NCBI RefSeq assembly: GCF_003057875.1
Contig: NZ_PYXZ01000006.1
Span: 124,001 to 188,000 of the forward strand
Reading direction: 5' to 3'
Length of the DNA: 64,000 nt
Source of the DNA: Nocardioides currus
Lineage (GTDB): Bacteria > Actinomycetota > Actinomycetes > Propionibacteriales > Nocardioidaceae
Under the pieces are notes generated by a model. The model saw nothing but the letters and a program-made list of their open reading frames with translations, made no database searches and was not told where the DNA came from. The position numbers were made by a program, and so were the translations under genes. This document shows positions 44,607 to 52,814 of the stretch, piece after piece; the first letter of the stretch is position 1, and every line of letters begins with the position of its first letter.

Positions 44607-45611
44607 GTGACGCAGCCCCACTCGAGCACGGGCGGGGGCCGGCGCCGCGGCGCGGTGTCGGTCCCCGATCTCGTCTCCGGGGCCCGCGACGGTGATCCCC
44701 GCGCCGTCGGCCGACTGATCTCGCTGGTCGAGGACGAGTCGCCGCTGCTGCGCGAGGTGATGGCCGCGCTGGCGCCGTACGCCCGGACAGCGCGGCGCGC
44801 GCACGTCGTCGGGATCACGGGCTCGCCGGGCGTCGGCAAGTCGACCTCGACCAACGCCCTCGTCACCGAGCTGCGCCGGGCCGGCAAGCGGGTGGCGGTG
44901 CTGGCCGTCGACCCCTCCTCACCGTTCTCCGGCGGCGCGCTGCTCGGCGACCGTGTGCGCATGCAGGACCACGCCCTCGACCCGGGCGTCTTCATCCGCT
45001 CGATGGCCTCGCGCGGTCACCTCGGCGGACTGGCCTGGACGACGCCGCAGGCGCTGCGCGTGCTCGACGCCGCCGGCTGCGACGTGATCCTGGTCGAGAC
45101 CGTGGGCGTGGGGCAGAGCGAGGTCGAGGTCGCCGGGCTCGCGGACACCACGCTCGTGCTGCTCGCCCCGGGCATGGGCGACGGCATCCAGGCGGCCAAG
45201 GCCGGCATCCTCGAGATCGGCGACCTCTTCGTCGTCAACAAGGCCGACCGCGACGGCGCCGACGAGGTCCGCCGCCACCTGCGCACCATGCTGGCGCTGG
45301 CCGACCGCGGCGAGGGCGCGTGGAAAGCGCCCATCGTGAAGACGGTGGCCGCGACCGGCGACGGCGTGGCCGAGGTGGCGGCCGAGATCGAGCGTCACCT
45401 CGGGTGGCTCGAGGAGTCCGGGGAGCTGGTCCGTCGGCGCACGCGCCGGGCCCGCGACGAGATCGAGTCGATCGCGCTGACCCGGATGCGGGCCAGGTGG
45501 GGTGACGTGCACGGGCGCTCCGAGCTCGACGAGCTGGCCGACGCGGTCGTGGCGGGGGAGAGCGACCCCTACACGGCCGCCGACCGCCTGCTCGACGTCC
45601 TCGGCGCCTGA
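44607..45611 (+). CDS. meaB: MeaB-type G-protein chaperone of acyl-CoA mutases
   Basis: GTPase that loads and protects B12-dependent acyl-CoA mutases. The 334-residue protein has the P-loop GITGSPGVGKST, the switch segment VDPSSPFSGGALLGDRVRM, the VETVGVGQSEVEVAGLAD motif and NKAD for base recognition, with a C-terminal dimerisation arm. GTG start 7 bp after the thiolase, so cotranscribed. Client here may be Ecm as well as methylmalonyl-CoA mutase, if present elsewhere. Confidence 0.94.
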   Translation: MTQPHSSTGGGRRRGAVSVPDLVSGARDGDPRAVGRLISLVEDESPLLREVMAALAPYARTARRAHVVGITGSPGVGKSTSTNALVTELRRAGKRVAVLAVDPSSPFSGGALLGDRVRMQDHALDPGVFIRSMASRGHLGGLAWTTPQALRVLDAAGCDVILVETVGVGQSEVEVAGLADTTLVLLAPGMGDGIQAAKAGILEIGDLFVVNKADRDGADEVRRHLRTMLALADRGEGAWKAPIVKTVAATGDGVAEVAAEIERHLGWLEESGELVRRRTRRARDEIESIALTRMRARWGDVHGRSELDELADAVVAGESDPYTAADRLLDVLGA

Positions 45612-45666
45612 GGCGGATTTCGCCAAAGCACCCGAGCGGGCGGCGATCCGTTCCTAGGGTTGGACC

Positions 45667-47298
45667 ATGAGGATCCTCCACCCGGCGATCGCGTTGACGA
45701 TCGGAGCCGTGGCGCTGTCGCTGGCCCCGGCCGCCTCGTCGACCGCGTCGTCGAGCGCGTCGTCGAGCGCGTCGTCGACCGCGTCCTCCACCGCGCCCGC
45801 GTCGTCACGGGTCGCGGGCGGCTCGCTGTCCTACTCGCCGCAGGCGTACGTCGGTGGGCAGGAGATCAGGTTCAGCGGCCGGCTCGGGGTGAGCGGGGTC
45901 CGCACCATCACGATGCAGCAGCACATGAACCGTCCCGGCGACCAGTGGTTCGCCGTGCGTGGCTTCACCGGAACCACCGCGGCCGACGGCAGCTTCAGCT
46001 TCGCGTTCCCGGCGCCCGCGGCGCGCGGGATCCGCTTCCGTGTCGTGGCCCGGAAGGCCAAGCGGCTGGTGGCGACCGCACCGGTCGTGTTCAACGCCAA
46101 GTCGCAGGACCTCACCCTGTGGGTCGCCGGTCCCGACCCCTCGGGCCGCGCCCACGGGTCGGCGGTCGCGGGCGAGCCGTTCACCATCGCCGTCGACACC
46201 ACGCCCGACCTGTTCCGCCGCCCCGAGACGATCGGGCTGCCGGTCTTCGCCGGACGTCCCCTCACGCTCCAGCGCCGGATCAGCGGGGACAGCTGGGAGA
46301 CCCTCGCGACCTCCACCGTCCAGGCCGACGGCATGGGCTGGTTCCCGGGGATCACGGCGTCCGCCGGCACGGTGGTCTACCGCGTCCGCCAGGAGGAGAT
46401 CGTCTCCGGCGCCAACCGCATCGGCTGGATGCAGACCTTCCCGACCTACGTCACCGTCCGCGAGCCCGGCGCCCCCACCACCGTCGCCGGCCTGCTGGGC
46501 CGCCCCCACCGACCGGTCGCAGCGCGACCGGACGCCCGGGTCTCCGGTGCGGCCTCCGCCACCGCGAGCAGCAGGTTCGGCTGGTATCCCTCGCTGTGGG
46601 ACTACTCGTGGGAGGCCGGCCAGTCGCTCACCAGCCCGCCCGACGTCGGCAGCGTCCGCACGGGCACGTGGTCCGACTACGCCGACGGCGGCGGCCGGGT
46701 CAGTCGCCAGAACGGCGGGCTCTACCTCGACAGCCAGCGCAACAACGGCGGGGGCGCGGGCGACTTCGGCACCACCCGCGCGACGCTGGTCGGAGCAGCG
46801 CGGCCCTACGGTCGCTGGGAGACGCGGCTGCGGCTGCGCAGCGCGGAGGCCAACGCCACCGACTTCCGCGTGCGGGTCGAGCTCGTCCCCGAGAACCCCG
46901 CCGACAACGCGTGCGGCAGGCGCACCATCACCCTGGCCGAGGTCGCCGCGCACAGCGGCACGATGAGGTACGGCGCCAGGATGGACACCACCGAGTGGTC
47001 GGCCACCCGGCAGGTCCCTAGCCTGATCCACTCCTCGCCCGCGCTGGCCGTCGAGGTCGCGCCCGACCACATCACCTGGTTCTTCGACGGCGTGGCCATC
47101 GGCTCGGTGAAGAGCGGGGACGCCGTCTCCGACGTGCCGATGACCCTGCGGTTCAGCCTGGTCGGCGACCAGGTCACCGAGCGCAACCAGACCGGGATCG
47201 TCTCGGACTGGCAGCGAGGGTTCCCGCTGACGAGCGGGAAGCAGGTGGTCGCGAAGACCCGGCTGGCCGCCGCGCCGCTGACGGCCTGCGAGTCCTGA
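45667..47298 (+). CDS. Secreted protein with a GH16-like beta-sandwich domain
   Basis: The 543-residue protein has a signal peptide (MRILHPAIALTIGAVALSLA), a Ser/Ala repeat linker (about 24-48) and an Ig-like or bacterial surface domain (about 50-270). The C-terminal part (about 295-535), with FGWYPSLWDYSWEAG, YGRWETRLRLRSA and DHITWFFDGVAIG, resembles the concanavalin-type fold of GH16 or laminarinase-like proteins. The GH16 catalytic ExDxxE is not visible: the expected strand reads RTITLAEVA. It is therefore probably a carbohydrate-binding or inactive member. TAGGGT lies 6 nt before the ATG (leaderless). Confidence 0.7.
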   Translation: MRILHPAIALTIGAVALSLAPAASSTASSSASSSASSTASSTAPASSRVAGGSLSYSPQAYVGGQEIRFSGRLGVSGVRTITMQQHMNRPGDQWFAVRGFTGTTAADGSFSFAFPAPAARGIRFRVVARKAKRLVATAPVVFNAKSQDLTLWVAGPDPSGRAHGSAVAGEPFTIAVDTTPDLFRRPETIGLPVFAGRPLTLQRRISGDSWETLATSTVQADGMGWFPGITASAGTVVYRVRQEEIVSGANRIGWMQTFPTYVTVREPGAPTTVAGLLGRPHRPVAARPDARVSGAASATASSRFGWYPSLWDYSWEAGQSLTSPPDVGSVRTGTWSDYADGGGRVSRQNGGLYLDSQRNNGGGAGDFGTTRATLVGAARPYGRWETRLRLRSAEANATDFRVRVELVPENPADNACGRRTITLAEVAAHSGTMRYGARMDTTEWSATRQVPSLIHSSPALAVEVAPDHITWFFDGVAIGSVKSGDAVSDVPMTLRFSLVGDQVTERNQTGIVSDWQRGFPLTSGKQVVAKTRLAAAPLTACES

Positions 47299-47379
47299 GG
47301 CTGGCGCGCCTCCGCGGTCGGGGCGCGCGGTGCTGGTAGAGATGGTGCCGTCCTGTGCACTGCATCTCGAGGAGTCCCG

Positions 47380-47550
47380 ATGAACGTCAAGAAGCTCGCC
47401 CTCGTCGTGGGCGTGGTGTTCCTGGGGTTCTGGATGTTCACCGACCCCAACGGCCTCGCCGATGCGGCGAAGGCCAGTGCCGACCAGGGCTGGACCCTGG
47501 CCCAGCAGCTGTTCACCGCGCTCATCGACTTCGTCGGCGCACTGTCCTGA
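47380..47550 (+). CDS. Small membrane-anchored protein
   Basis: A 56-residue protein with one hydrophobic helix (about 6-20, LALVVGVVFLGFWMF) and an amphipathic tail ending DFVGALS. GAGGAG lies 5 nt before the ATG, a strong ribosome site, and codon use is typical. It precedes the PH-domain gene by 21 bp on the same strand and may be cotranscribed with it. No family recognised. Confidence 0.7.
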   Translation: MNVKKLALVVGVVFLGFWMFTDPNGLADAAKASADQGWTLAQQLFTALIDFVGALS

Positions 47551-47571
47551 GCCCCGGCTGAGGGGGCGAGC

Positions 47572-48090
47572 ATGCTGCGAGGAGTCTTCGACCCCGACAT
47601 CCGGCGTCACCTGCTCCGCGAGGAGGGTGAGGTGATCGTCGACGAGGTCCGCCACCACGGGATCGTCTACGTGCTTCCCGTGCTCGAGGTCGTCGTCGCA
47701 CTGGCGCTGGTCGTGGCCGTGCCCTTCGTCGACCTGGACCTGGCGTGGTTCCCCTTCGCGCTGGCGCTCGCGATCCTGCTGCACGCCGCGTGGCGCGCGC
47801 TGACGGAGCACATGGACCGGTTCGTGATCACCAACATGCGCGTGTTCCGCGTCCACGGGGTGCTCTCCCAGCAGCTCGCCACGATGCCGCTGTCGCGGAT
47901 CCTCGACATCACCGTCAAGAAGCCGCTCCACGGCCGGCTGCTCGGCTTCGGACACTTCGTCTTCGAGTCCGCCGCGCAGGAGCAGGGGCTGCGCGACATC
48001 CGCTTCGTCGGTCGTCCCGACGACCGCGACCTCGCGATCCAGCGCGTCGTGCAGCGCTCGGGCCTGCGCGGTCCGCGCGTGAGCAACTAG
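47572..48090 (+). CDS. Bacterial PH-domain membrane protein
   Basis: The 172-residue protein has two membrane helices (about 32-52 and 55-75) followed by a bPH_2 domain (FVITNMRVFRVHGVLSQQLATMPLSRILDITVK...). This is the YdbS/YdbT-like or single-domain actinobacterial layout, function unproven. It is followed after 13 bp by the alkyltransferase-like gene. Confidence 0.82.
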   Translation: MLRGVFDPDIRRHLLREEGEVIVDEVRHHGIVYVLPVLEVVVALALVVAVPFVDLDLAWFPFALALAILLHAAWRALTEHMDRFVITNMRVFRVHGVLSQQLATMPLSRILDITVKKPLHGRLLGFGHFVFESAAQEQGLRDIRFVGRPDDRDLAIQRVVQRSGLRGPRVSN

Positions 48091-48103
48091 CCCGGCCGAG
48101 ACC

Positions 48104-48436
48104 ATGGACGAGCGCCTGGTCGAGATGGTGCTGCGGGCGGTCGACCTGATCCCGCGCGGTCGCGTCGCGGCGTACGGCGACCTCGGTCGCATCGTCGGCA
48201 TCGGTCCGCGGCAGGTGGGTGCCGTGATGAGCCGTTATGGCGACGGGGTGACGTGGTGGCGGGTCACCAACGCCTCGGGCGGCTTCGCCCCCGACCTCCT
48301 CGAGCGTGCGCGCCCGCACTGGCTCGAGGAGGGGATCCTCGTGCGACCCGGCGGGGGCGGCTGCCGGATCGAGGACCACCGTGCCGACCTCGACGTGCTC
48401 GAGCGCGAGTGGCGCAGGGCGGTCGCCGACCTCTAG
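48104..48436 (+). CDS. Alkyltransferase-like protein (ATL; MGMT DNA-binding domain)
   Basis: A 110-residue protein matching only the DNA-binding domain of O6-methylguanine-DNA methyltransferase: IPRGRVAAYGDLGRIVG (HTH wing), GPRQVGAVMSR (recognition helix) and WLEEGILV. In place of the PCHR active site it reads TWWRV, so the acceptor cysteine is replaced by Trp. ATLs with Trp at this position bind O6-alkylguanine and recruit nucleotide excision repair instead of repairing directly. The full-length methyltransferase domain is absent. Confidence 0.88.
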   Translation: MDERLVEMVLRAVDLIPRGRVAAYGDLGRIVGIGPRQVGAVMSRYGDGVTWWRVTNASGGFAPDLLERARPHWLEEGILVRPGGGGCRIEDHRADLDVLEREWRRAVADL

Positions 48437-48467
48437 TTTGCACGGCAGTGCAAAATTGCCCTACAGT
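48437..48467 (+). promoter_or_regulatory. TetR operator and -10 of the tetR-MMPL operon
   Basis: TTTGCAC (48437-48443) and GTGCAAA (48448-48454) form a perfect 7-bp inverted repeat with a 4-nt spacer. TACAGT (48462-48467) is a -10 box 6 nt before the TetR ATG. The repeat occupies the -35 area, so binding by the encoded TetR protein would block its own operon. Confidence 0.7.
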
Positions 48468-48473
48468 GCAGGT

Positions 48474-49130
48474 ATGACCCTCGACCTCGCCGTGTGCGGC
48501 TTGCGCGCCACCAAGAAGGAACGCACCCGTCAGGCACTGAGCGCGGCGGCCGTGCGGATCGTGGCCGCCGACGGGATCGACGCCCTGACCGCCGATCGGA
48601 TCGCCGCCGAGGCGGGGGTGTCGCGACGCACGCTGTTCAACTACTTCGCCCGCGTCGAGGACGTGCTCACGGCGTCGATGGACGAGGCCATGCAAGGGGC
48701 CCTGACCGTCTTCGCCGCCCGACCCGACGACGAGCCGCTCCGCACCTCGATCACCGCCGTGCTGGCCGGCCTGCTCGACCATCAGGTCTTCGAGCAGGCG
48801 ATCACGCTCGAGCGGGCCGCCAGCGGGTCGCCGGCCACGCGCCACTTCCTGCGCGAGTACGACGACCGGGTCGTCGACATGATCGAGACCGGGCTCCACG
48901 AGAGGATCGGCGAGGCCGCCGACCCGATGTACGTCGCCGGGCTGGCGGGCTCCGTCACCGCGGTGCTGACGCGCACCACCCGCCTCGTCGTCGAGCAGCA
49001 CCCCGATCTCGCGCCGGTGGACCTCACCGCGCGACTTCACGAGGCCCTCGCCACCGCCTTCGACCTCCTCTTCTCCGGCTTCGACGAGGCCGGCGCCGTC
49101 TCGACCAGCACCCTCGGACAGGACAACTGA
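48474..49130 (+). CDS. TetR-family regulator of the MMPL exporter
   Basis: A 218-residue protein with the TetR helix-turn-helix near residues 30-60 (DGIDALTADRIAAEAGVSRRTLFNYFARVEDVL) and an all-helical ligand domain. The ATG is fixed by TACAGT 6 nt upstream. The MMPL gene follows after 1 bp, so the regulator and the exporter share one message. A 7+4+7 palindrome overlaps the promoter. Ligand unknown, probably lipophilic. Confidence 0.9.
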   Translation: MTLDLAVCGLRATKKERTRQALSAAAVRIVAADGIDALTADRIAAEAGVSRRTLFNYFARVEDVLTASMDEAMQGALTVFAARPDDEPLRTSITAVLAGLLDHQVFEQAITLERAASGSPATRHFLREYDDRVVDMIETGLHERIGEAADPMYVAGLAGSVTAVLTRTTRLVVEQHPDLAPVDLTARLHEALATAFDLLFSGFDEAGAVSTSTLGQDN

Positions 49131-49131
49131 C

Positions 49132-51666
49132 ATGGCCTCCCTCCTCTACCGTCTCGGACTCGGTGCGGCCCGCCGCCCGATCGCCGTCCTGATCACCTGG
49201 CTGCTGCTCCTCGGTGCCGTGGCCACCGCGATGGTGTCGTTCCAGCGACCGCTGACCAACGAGTTCGAGCTGCCCGACAGCGAGTTCGCCGCCGTCCTCG
49301 ACGACCTCGGCGACCAGATCCCCGAGATCGCCGGCGGCACCGGCACCGTGGTGCTCCACAGCGAGGGTGGCTTCACCCCCGCCCAGCGCCGGGCGATCGA
49401 CGACACGATGGCGACGTGGCGCACGCTGCCGCACGTCACCGACACCGTGGACCCGTTCGAGACCCAGGAGCAGCTCGACCGCAGCGCCCAGCAGGTCGCC
49501 GACGGCGGCAAGCAGCTCGCGCAGGGGCGCGCGGAGTACGAGGACGGCGCCCACCAGCTGCTGCGGCTCGAGTGGCTGATCGGCGAGGGCCGGCGCGACA
49601 TCGCCCGCCTGCAGCGGACCGACCCGGGGAATGCCACCCTCCCCGCTCGTGTCTCCGGCCAGGCCGACCTCGAGGAGCGGTACGCCGACGGTCAGCGCCA
49701 GCTGGCCGATGCTCGGGCGCAGCTCGACGCGGGGGCCGAGAAGTACGACGACGGGGCCCGGCTGCGCGCCCTCGGTGACGGGGTGCGACTGGTGAGCGAG
49801 GACGGCACCACCGCGCTCGTGCAGGTGCGGTTCGACGCCGGCATGCAGGAGATCTCGCCCGACGACCTCGCGCTCGTGCCGGAGGCCGGCGAGCAGCTGG
49901 CCGACGCCGGTGTCGACGTCGACTACGGCCAGGAGCTCGTCCTCACCACCGAGGTGGGTGGCATCGGCGAGGTCATCGGCGTCGCGGTCGCCGCGGTCGT
50001 GCTGCTGGTCATGCTCGGCTCCTTCGTGATGGCCGGCCTGCCGCTGGCCATCGCCTTCACCGGCGTCGGGGTCAGCCTGGTCGGCGCGATGGCACTGACG
50101 CACTGGCTCGACATCCAGCAGCTGGCGCCCGTGCTCGGCGCGATGCTCGGGCTGGCGGTCGGCATCGACTACGCCCTGTTCATCGTCAACCGGCACCGCC
50201 GCCAGCTCGCCGACGTGGTGCGCTCGGGCGACGAGGCCAACCGCGACGAGATCCGCCACAGCATCGGGCTGGCGACCGGCACGGCCGGCACGGCGGTCGT
50301 CGTCGCCGGGGCCACGGTGGTGATCGCCCTGGCCGCGCTGCTGGTCTCCGGCATCCCCACGCTGATCCAGATGGGCCTGCTCGCCGCGGCGACGGTCACC
50401 GTCACCGTCCTGGTCGCGCTGACGCTCACGCCGGCGCTGCTGTCGCTGGCCGGCACCCGCGCCGTGCCCCGCAACGCGGCGAAGGCGTCCGCGCCCCACC
50501 GCGACGGCTGGCCCGAGAAGTGGGTCGACGCGGTCACCCGTCGTGCCCCGGCCGCGATCGCCGCCGTCGTGGTCGTGATGGCCACGCTCGCCCTGCCGGC
50601 GCTGTCGCTGCGCCTCGGCCTGCCCGACGGTGGCTCCGAGAGCAAGGACTCCACCGCCTTCCGGGCCTACGAGCGGGTGGCCGACGCCTTCGGCCCCGGT
50701 GCCAACGGCCCGATCCTCGTCTCGGCCGGTGTCGACGAGCCGATCGCGCAGGCCGACCTGGTCGGGGAGCAGGCGCGCATCGGCGAGGTGATCGCGACGG
50801 CCGACGGCGTCAGCGACGTGCTGCCCATCGGGGTCAGCGAGGACCGGCGCACGGTCGCGTTCCAGGTCGTGTCGCAGGAGGGGCCGTCGGCGGAGACGAC
50901 GGTCGAGCTGGTCCACCAGCTCCGGGGCACCGTCAGCGACGAGCTCGCGGACGAGGGGGTCGAGGTCGGGGTCACCGGCCAGGCCGTCGCCAACATCGAG
51001 GTCTCGGAGCGGCTGGCCGGGGCGCTGCCGCTCTACATCGCGCTCGTGATCGGGCTCTCACTGGTGCTGCTGACGATCGTGTTCCGCTCCGTCCTGGTCC
51101 CCGTCCTGGCGACGGCCGGCTTCCTGCTGTCGGTGGGGGCCAGCTTCGGCGTCGTGGTCGCGGTCTACCAGTGGGGCTGGCTCGGCGGCGTCTTCGATGT
51201 CCACAACCCCAGCGCGGTGATGAGCTTCATGCCGACCCTGCTGATCGGCATCCTGTTCGGCCTCGCGATGGACTACCAGATGTTCCTCGTCTCGGGCATG
51301 CGCGAGTCCTACGTCCACGGCCAGCGTGCCCGCGAGGCGGTGCGCAGCGGCTTCGCCTCCGGCGCCCGGGTGGTCGCGGCCGCCGCGCTGATCATGGTCG
51401 CGGTGTTCTCCGGCTTCGTGTTCTCGCACATGACGATGGCTCGCCCGATCGGGCTCGGGCTCGCGGTGGGCGTGCTGCTCGACGCGTTCCTGGTGCGCAT
51501 GACGCTGACGCCCGCGGTGATGTCGCTCCTCGGCGACCGCATCTGGTGGATGCCGGTGTGGCTCGACCGGTTGCTGCCGCACCTCGACGTCGAGGGCTCG
51601 GCCCTCGTCGACAAGCAGCGCCCGTCGCGGGTCGGGGCCGAGGAGCGCGAGGACGCGCTGGTCTAG
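49132..51666 (+). CDS. MMPL-family RND transporter
   Basis: An 844-residue membrane protein with about 12 helices and two large periplasmic domains. The conserved Asp-Tyr pairs of MmpL-type proton relay are present in helix 4 (GIDYALFIVNRHRR) and helix 10 (GLAMDYQMFLVSGMRE). MMPL proteins export lipids, siderophores or drugs. It is cotranscribed with the TetR gene. The stop codon TAG lies inside a -10 box (TAGCCT) for the next gene. Confidence 0.93.
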   Translation: MASLLYRLGLGAARRPIAVLITWLLLLGAVATAMVSFQRPLTNEFELPDSEFAAVLDDLGDQIPEIAGGTGTVVLHSEGGFTPAQRRAIDDTMATWRTLPHVTDTVDPFETQEQLDRSAQQVADGGKQLAQGRAEYEDGAHQLLRLEWLIGEGRRDIARLQRTDPGNATLPARVSGQADLEERYADGQRQLADARAQLDAGAEKYDDGARLRALGDGVRLVSEDGTTALVQVRFDAGMQEISPDDLALVPEAGEQLADAGVDVDYGQELVLTTEVGGIGEVIGVAVAAVVLLVMLGSFVMAGLPLAIAFTGVGVSLVGAMALTHWLDIQQLAPVLGAMLGLAVGIDYALFIVNRHRRQLADVVRSGDEANRDEIRHSIGLATGTAGTAVVVAGATVVIALAALLVSGIPTLIQMGLLAAATVTVTVLVALTLTPALLSLAGTRAVPRNAAKASAPHRDGWPEKWVDAVTRRAPAAIAAVVVVMATLALPALSLRLGLPDGGSESKDSTAFRAYERVADAFGPGANGPILVSAGVDEPIAQADLVGEQARIGEVIATADGVSDVLPIGVSEDRRTVAFQVVSQEGPSAETTVELVHQLRGTVSDELADEGVEVGVTGQAVANIEVSERLAGALPLYIALVIGLSLVLLTIVFRSVLVPVLATAGFLLSVGASFGVVVAVYQWGWLGGVFDVHNPSAVMSFMPTLLIGILFGLAMDYQMFLVSGMRESYVHGQRAREAVRSGFASGARVVAAAALIMVAVFSGFVFSHMTMARPIGLGLAVGVLLDAFLVRMTLTPAVMSLLGDRIWWMPVWLDRLLPHLDVEGSALVDKQRPSRVGAEEREDALV

Positions 51667-51676
51667 CCTGCGGAGG

Positions 51677-52225
51677 GTGGTCACCTCCGACGACGTACGT
51701 CGCGTGCTGGCTCCGCTGACGCGCAGCCACGAGGTCGAGGTGCGCGGGCGCTGGAAGTTCCGCGTCGGGCAGATCGTGTACGTCGCGTTCTCACCCGACG
51801 AGCAGGAGATGGGCTTCGGCTACCCCAAGGAGGGTCGGGACGGGCTGATCGACTCGGCGCCCGACACCTTCTTCCTGCCGCCGGCCTCCGACCTGCGCTT
51901 CGGGTGGGTGTGCGCCCGACTGCCGCGCCTCGACCACGACGAGATGTGCGAGCTGGTGCTGGACGCCTGGCGGATGTGCACGCCGAAGATGCTGCACGAC
52001 CTCCCCGAGCTGCCCGCCCCGGCGATGGCCGCGTGGGACGCGATCGACCGCTCGGAGTGGGGGGAGGTGTCGCCGCTGCTGCACCCCCACCTGCACTGGG
52101 ACGACCGGGACGTGTCGTTGCGCGGGCGCTCGACGGTGCTGTCGCACCTGCGGTCGGTCCCGACGCCGCGACCACCGAGGTCGGTCGAGGTGCGGGACGG
52201 GCAGGTCTACCGCTGGGTGCGCTGA
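51677..52225 (+). CDS. MmcQ/YjbR-like domain protein with a C-terminal extension
   Basis: Residues about 5-108 match the MmcQ/YjbR cyanobacterial-type DNA-binding fold (IVYVAFSPDEQEMGFGYPKE, FGWVCARL, LVLDAWRMCTPKML). The C-terminal 70 residues with LLHPHLHWDDRDVSLRGR look like a shortened SnoaL-type pocket. Function unknown. GTG start; TAGCCT lies 7 nt upstream (leaderless). Confidence 0.72.
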   Translation: MVTSDDVRRVLAPLTRSHEVEVRGRWKFRVGQIVYVAFSPDEQEMGFGYPKEGRDGLIDSAPDTFFLPPASDLRFGWVCARLPRLDHDEMCELVLDAWRMCTPKMLHDLPELPAPAMAAWDAIDRSEWGEVSPLLHPHLHWDDRDVSLRGRSTVLSHLRSVPTPRPPRSVEVRDGQVYRWVR

Positions 52226-52241
52226 GGCTCCGGTGCAGGCG

Positions 52242-52748
52242 TCACTCGGGGATCGGCGGTCCGACGACCTGCAGGCCGTAGCGGGGCCCGACCTCGGCCC
52301 AGCGCGCGATCTCGACCTCCGGCGACTGCCCGTCGGCTCCGGGCAGTCTCCGCTCCGCCGCCGGGATCCCCACCTCGTCGTACAGCCCCATCAGGCCACC
52401 GGGGACCGTCAACGCCAGCAGCCGCGCCGGCTCGTCGCCGCGGATCCGGAAGGCGTGCGGGACCCCGCGTGGAAGGTGCACGAAGCAGCCGTCGGTCAGC
52501 TCCCACGTCTCGTCACCGCCCCGGTAGGTGACGTGGCCGGAGAGGACGTAGAAGGCCTCCGCCTCGTGCGTGTGCTGGTGCAACGGGGTGGCGACGCCGG
52601 GCGGCTGCGTCACGAGCGAGACGCCGAGCAGGCCCTCGGTGTCGCCGGGGCCGACGAGGTGCTCGAAGAGCGAGCCCATGGCCCAGGTCATCGGAGCCTC
52701 GCCCGGTCGGCGGACCACGACCCCGGTGGTGGCGGCTGGATCGGTCAT
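52242..52748 (-). CDS. Cupin-domain protein
   Basis: The 168-residue protein has the two cupin motifs: PLHQHTHEAEAFYVLSG (His, His, Glu metal ligands) and HLPRGVPHAFRI (third His). Similar proteins include quercetinase-like dioxygenases, but catalytic activity is not assured. AGGAGG precedes the ATG. It is divergent from a TetR gene, which probably controls it. Confidence 0.85.
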   Translation of the reverse strand: MTDPAATTGVVVRRPGEAPMTWAMGSLFEHLVGPGDTEGLLGVSLVTQPPGVATPLHQHTHEAEAFYVLSGHVTYRGGDETWELTDGCFVHLPRGVPHAFRIRGDEPARLLALTVPGGLMGLYDEVGIPAAERRLPGADGQSPEVEIARWAEVGPRYGLQVVGPPIPE

Positions 52749-52770
52749 GGGTCCTCCTCGGGGCGGCAAA

Positions 52771-52807
52771 TTGACCAGAAGTGTGTTCGGATCAATATTG
52801 CTAAGGT
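52771..52807 (+). promoter_or_regulatory. Divergent promoter region, cupin/TetR
   Basis: TTGACC (52771-52776) and AATATT, 17 nt apart, give a sigma-70-type promoter toward the TetR gene. A second -10 TAAGGT (52802-52807) lies 7 nt before its GTG. Partial complementarity between TTGACC and GGATCAA around the spacer could be the TetR operator. Confidence 0.4.
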
Positions 52808-52814
52808 AGGCCGC

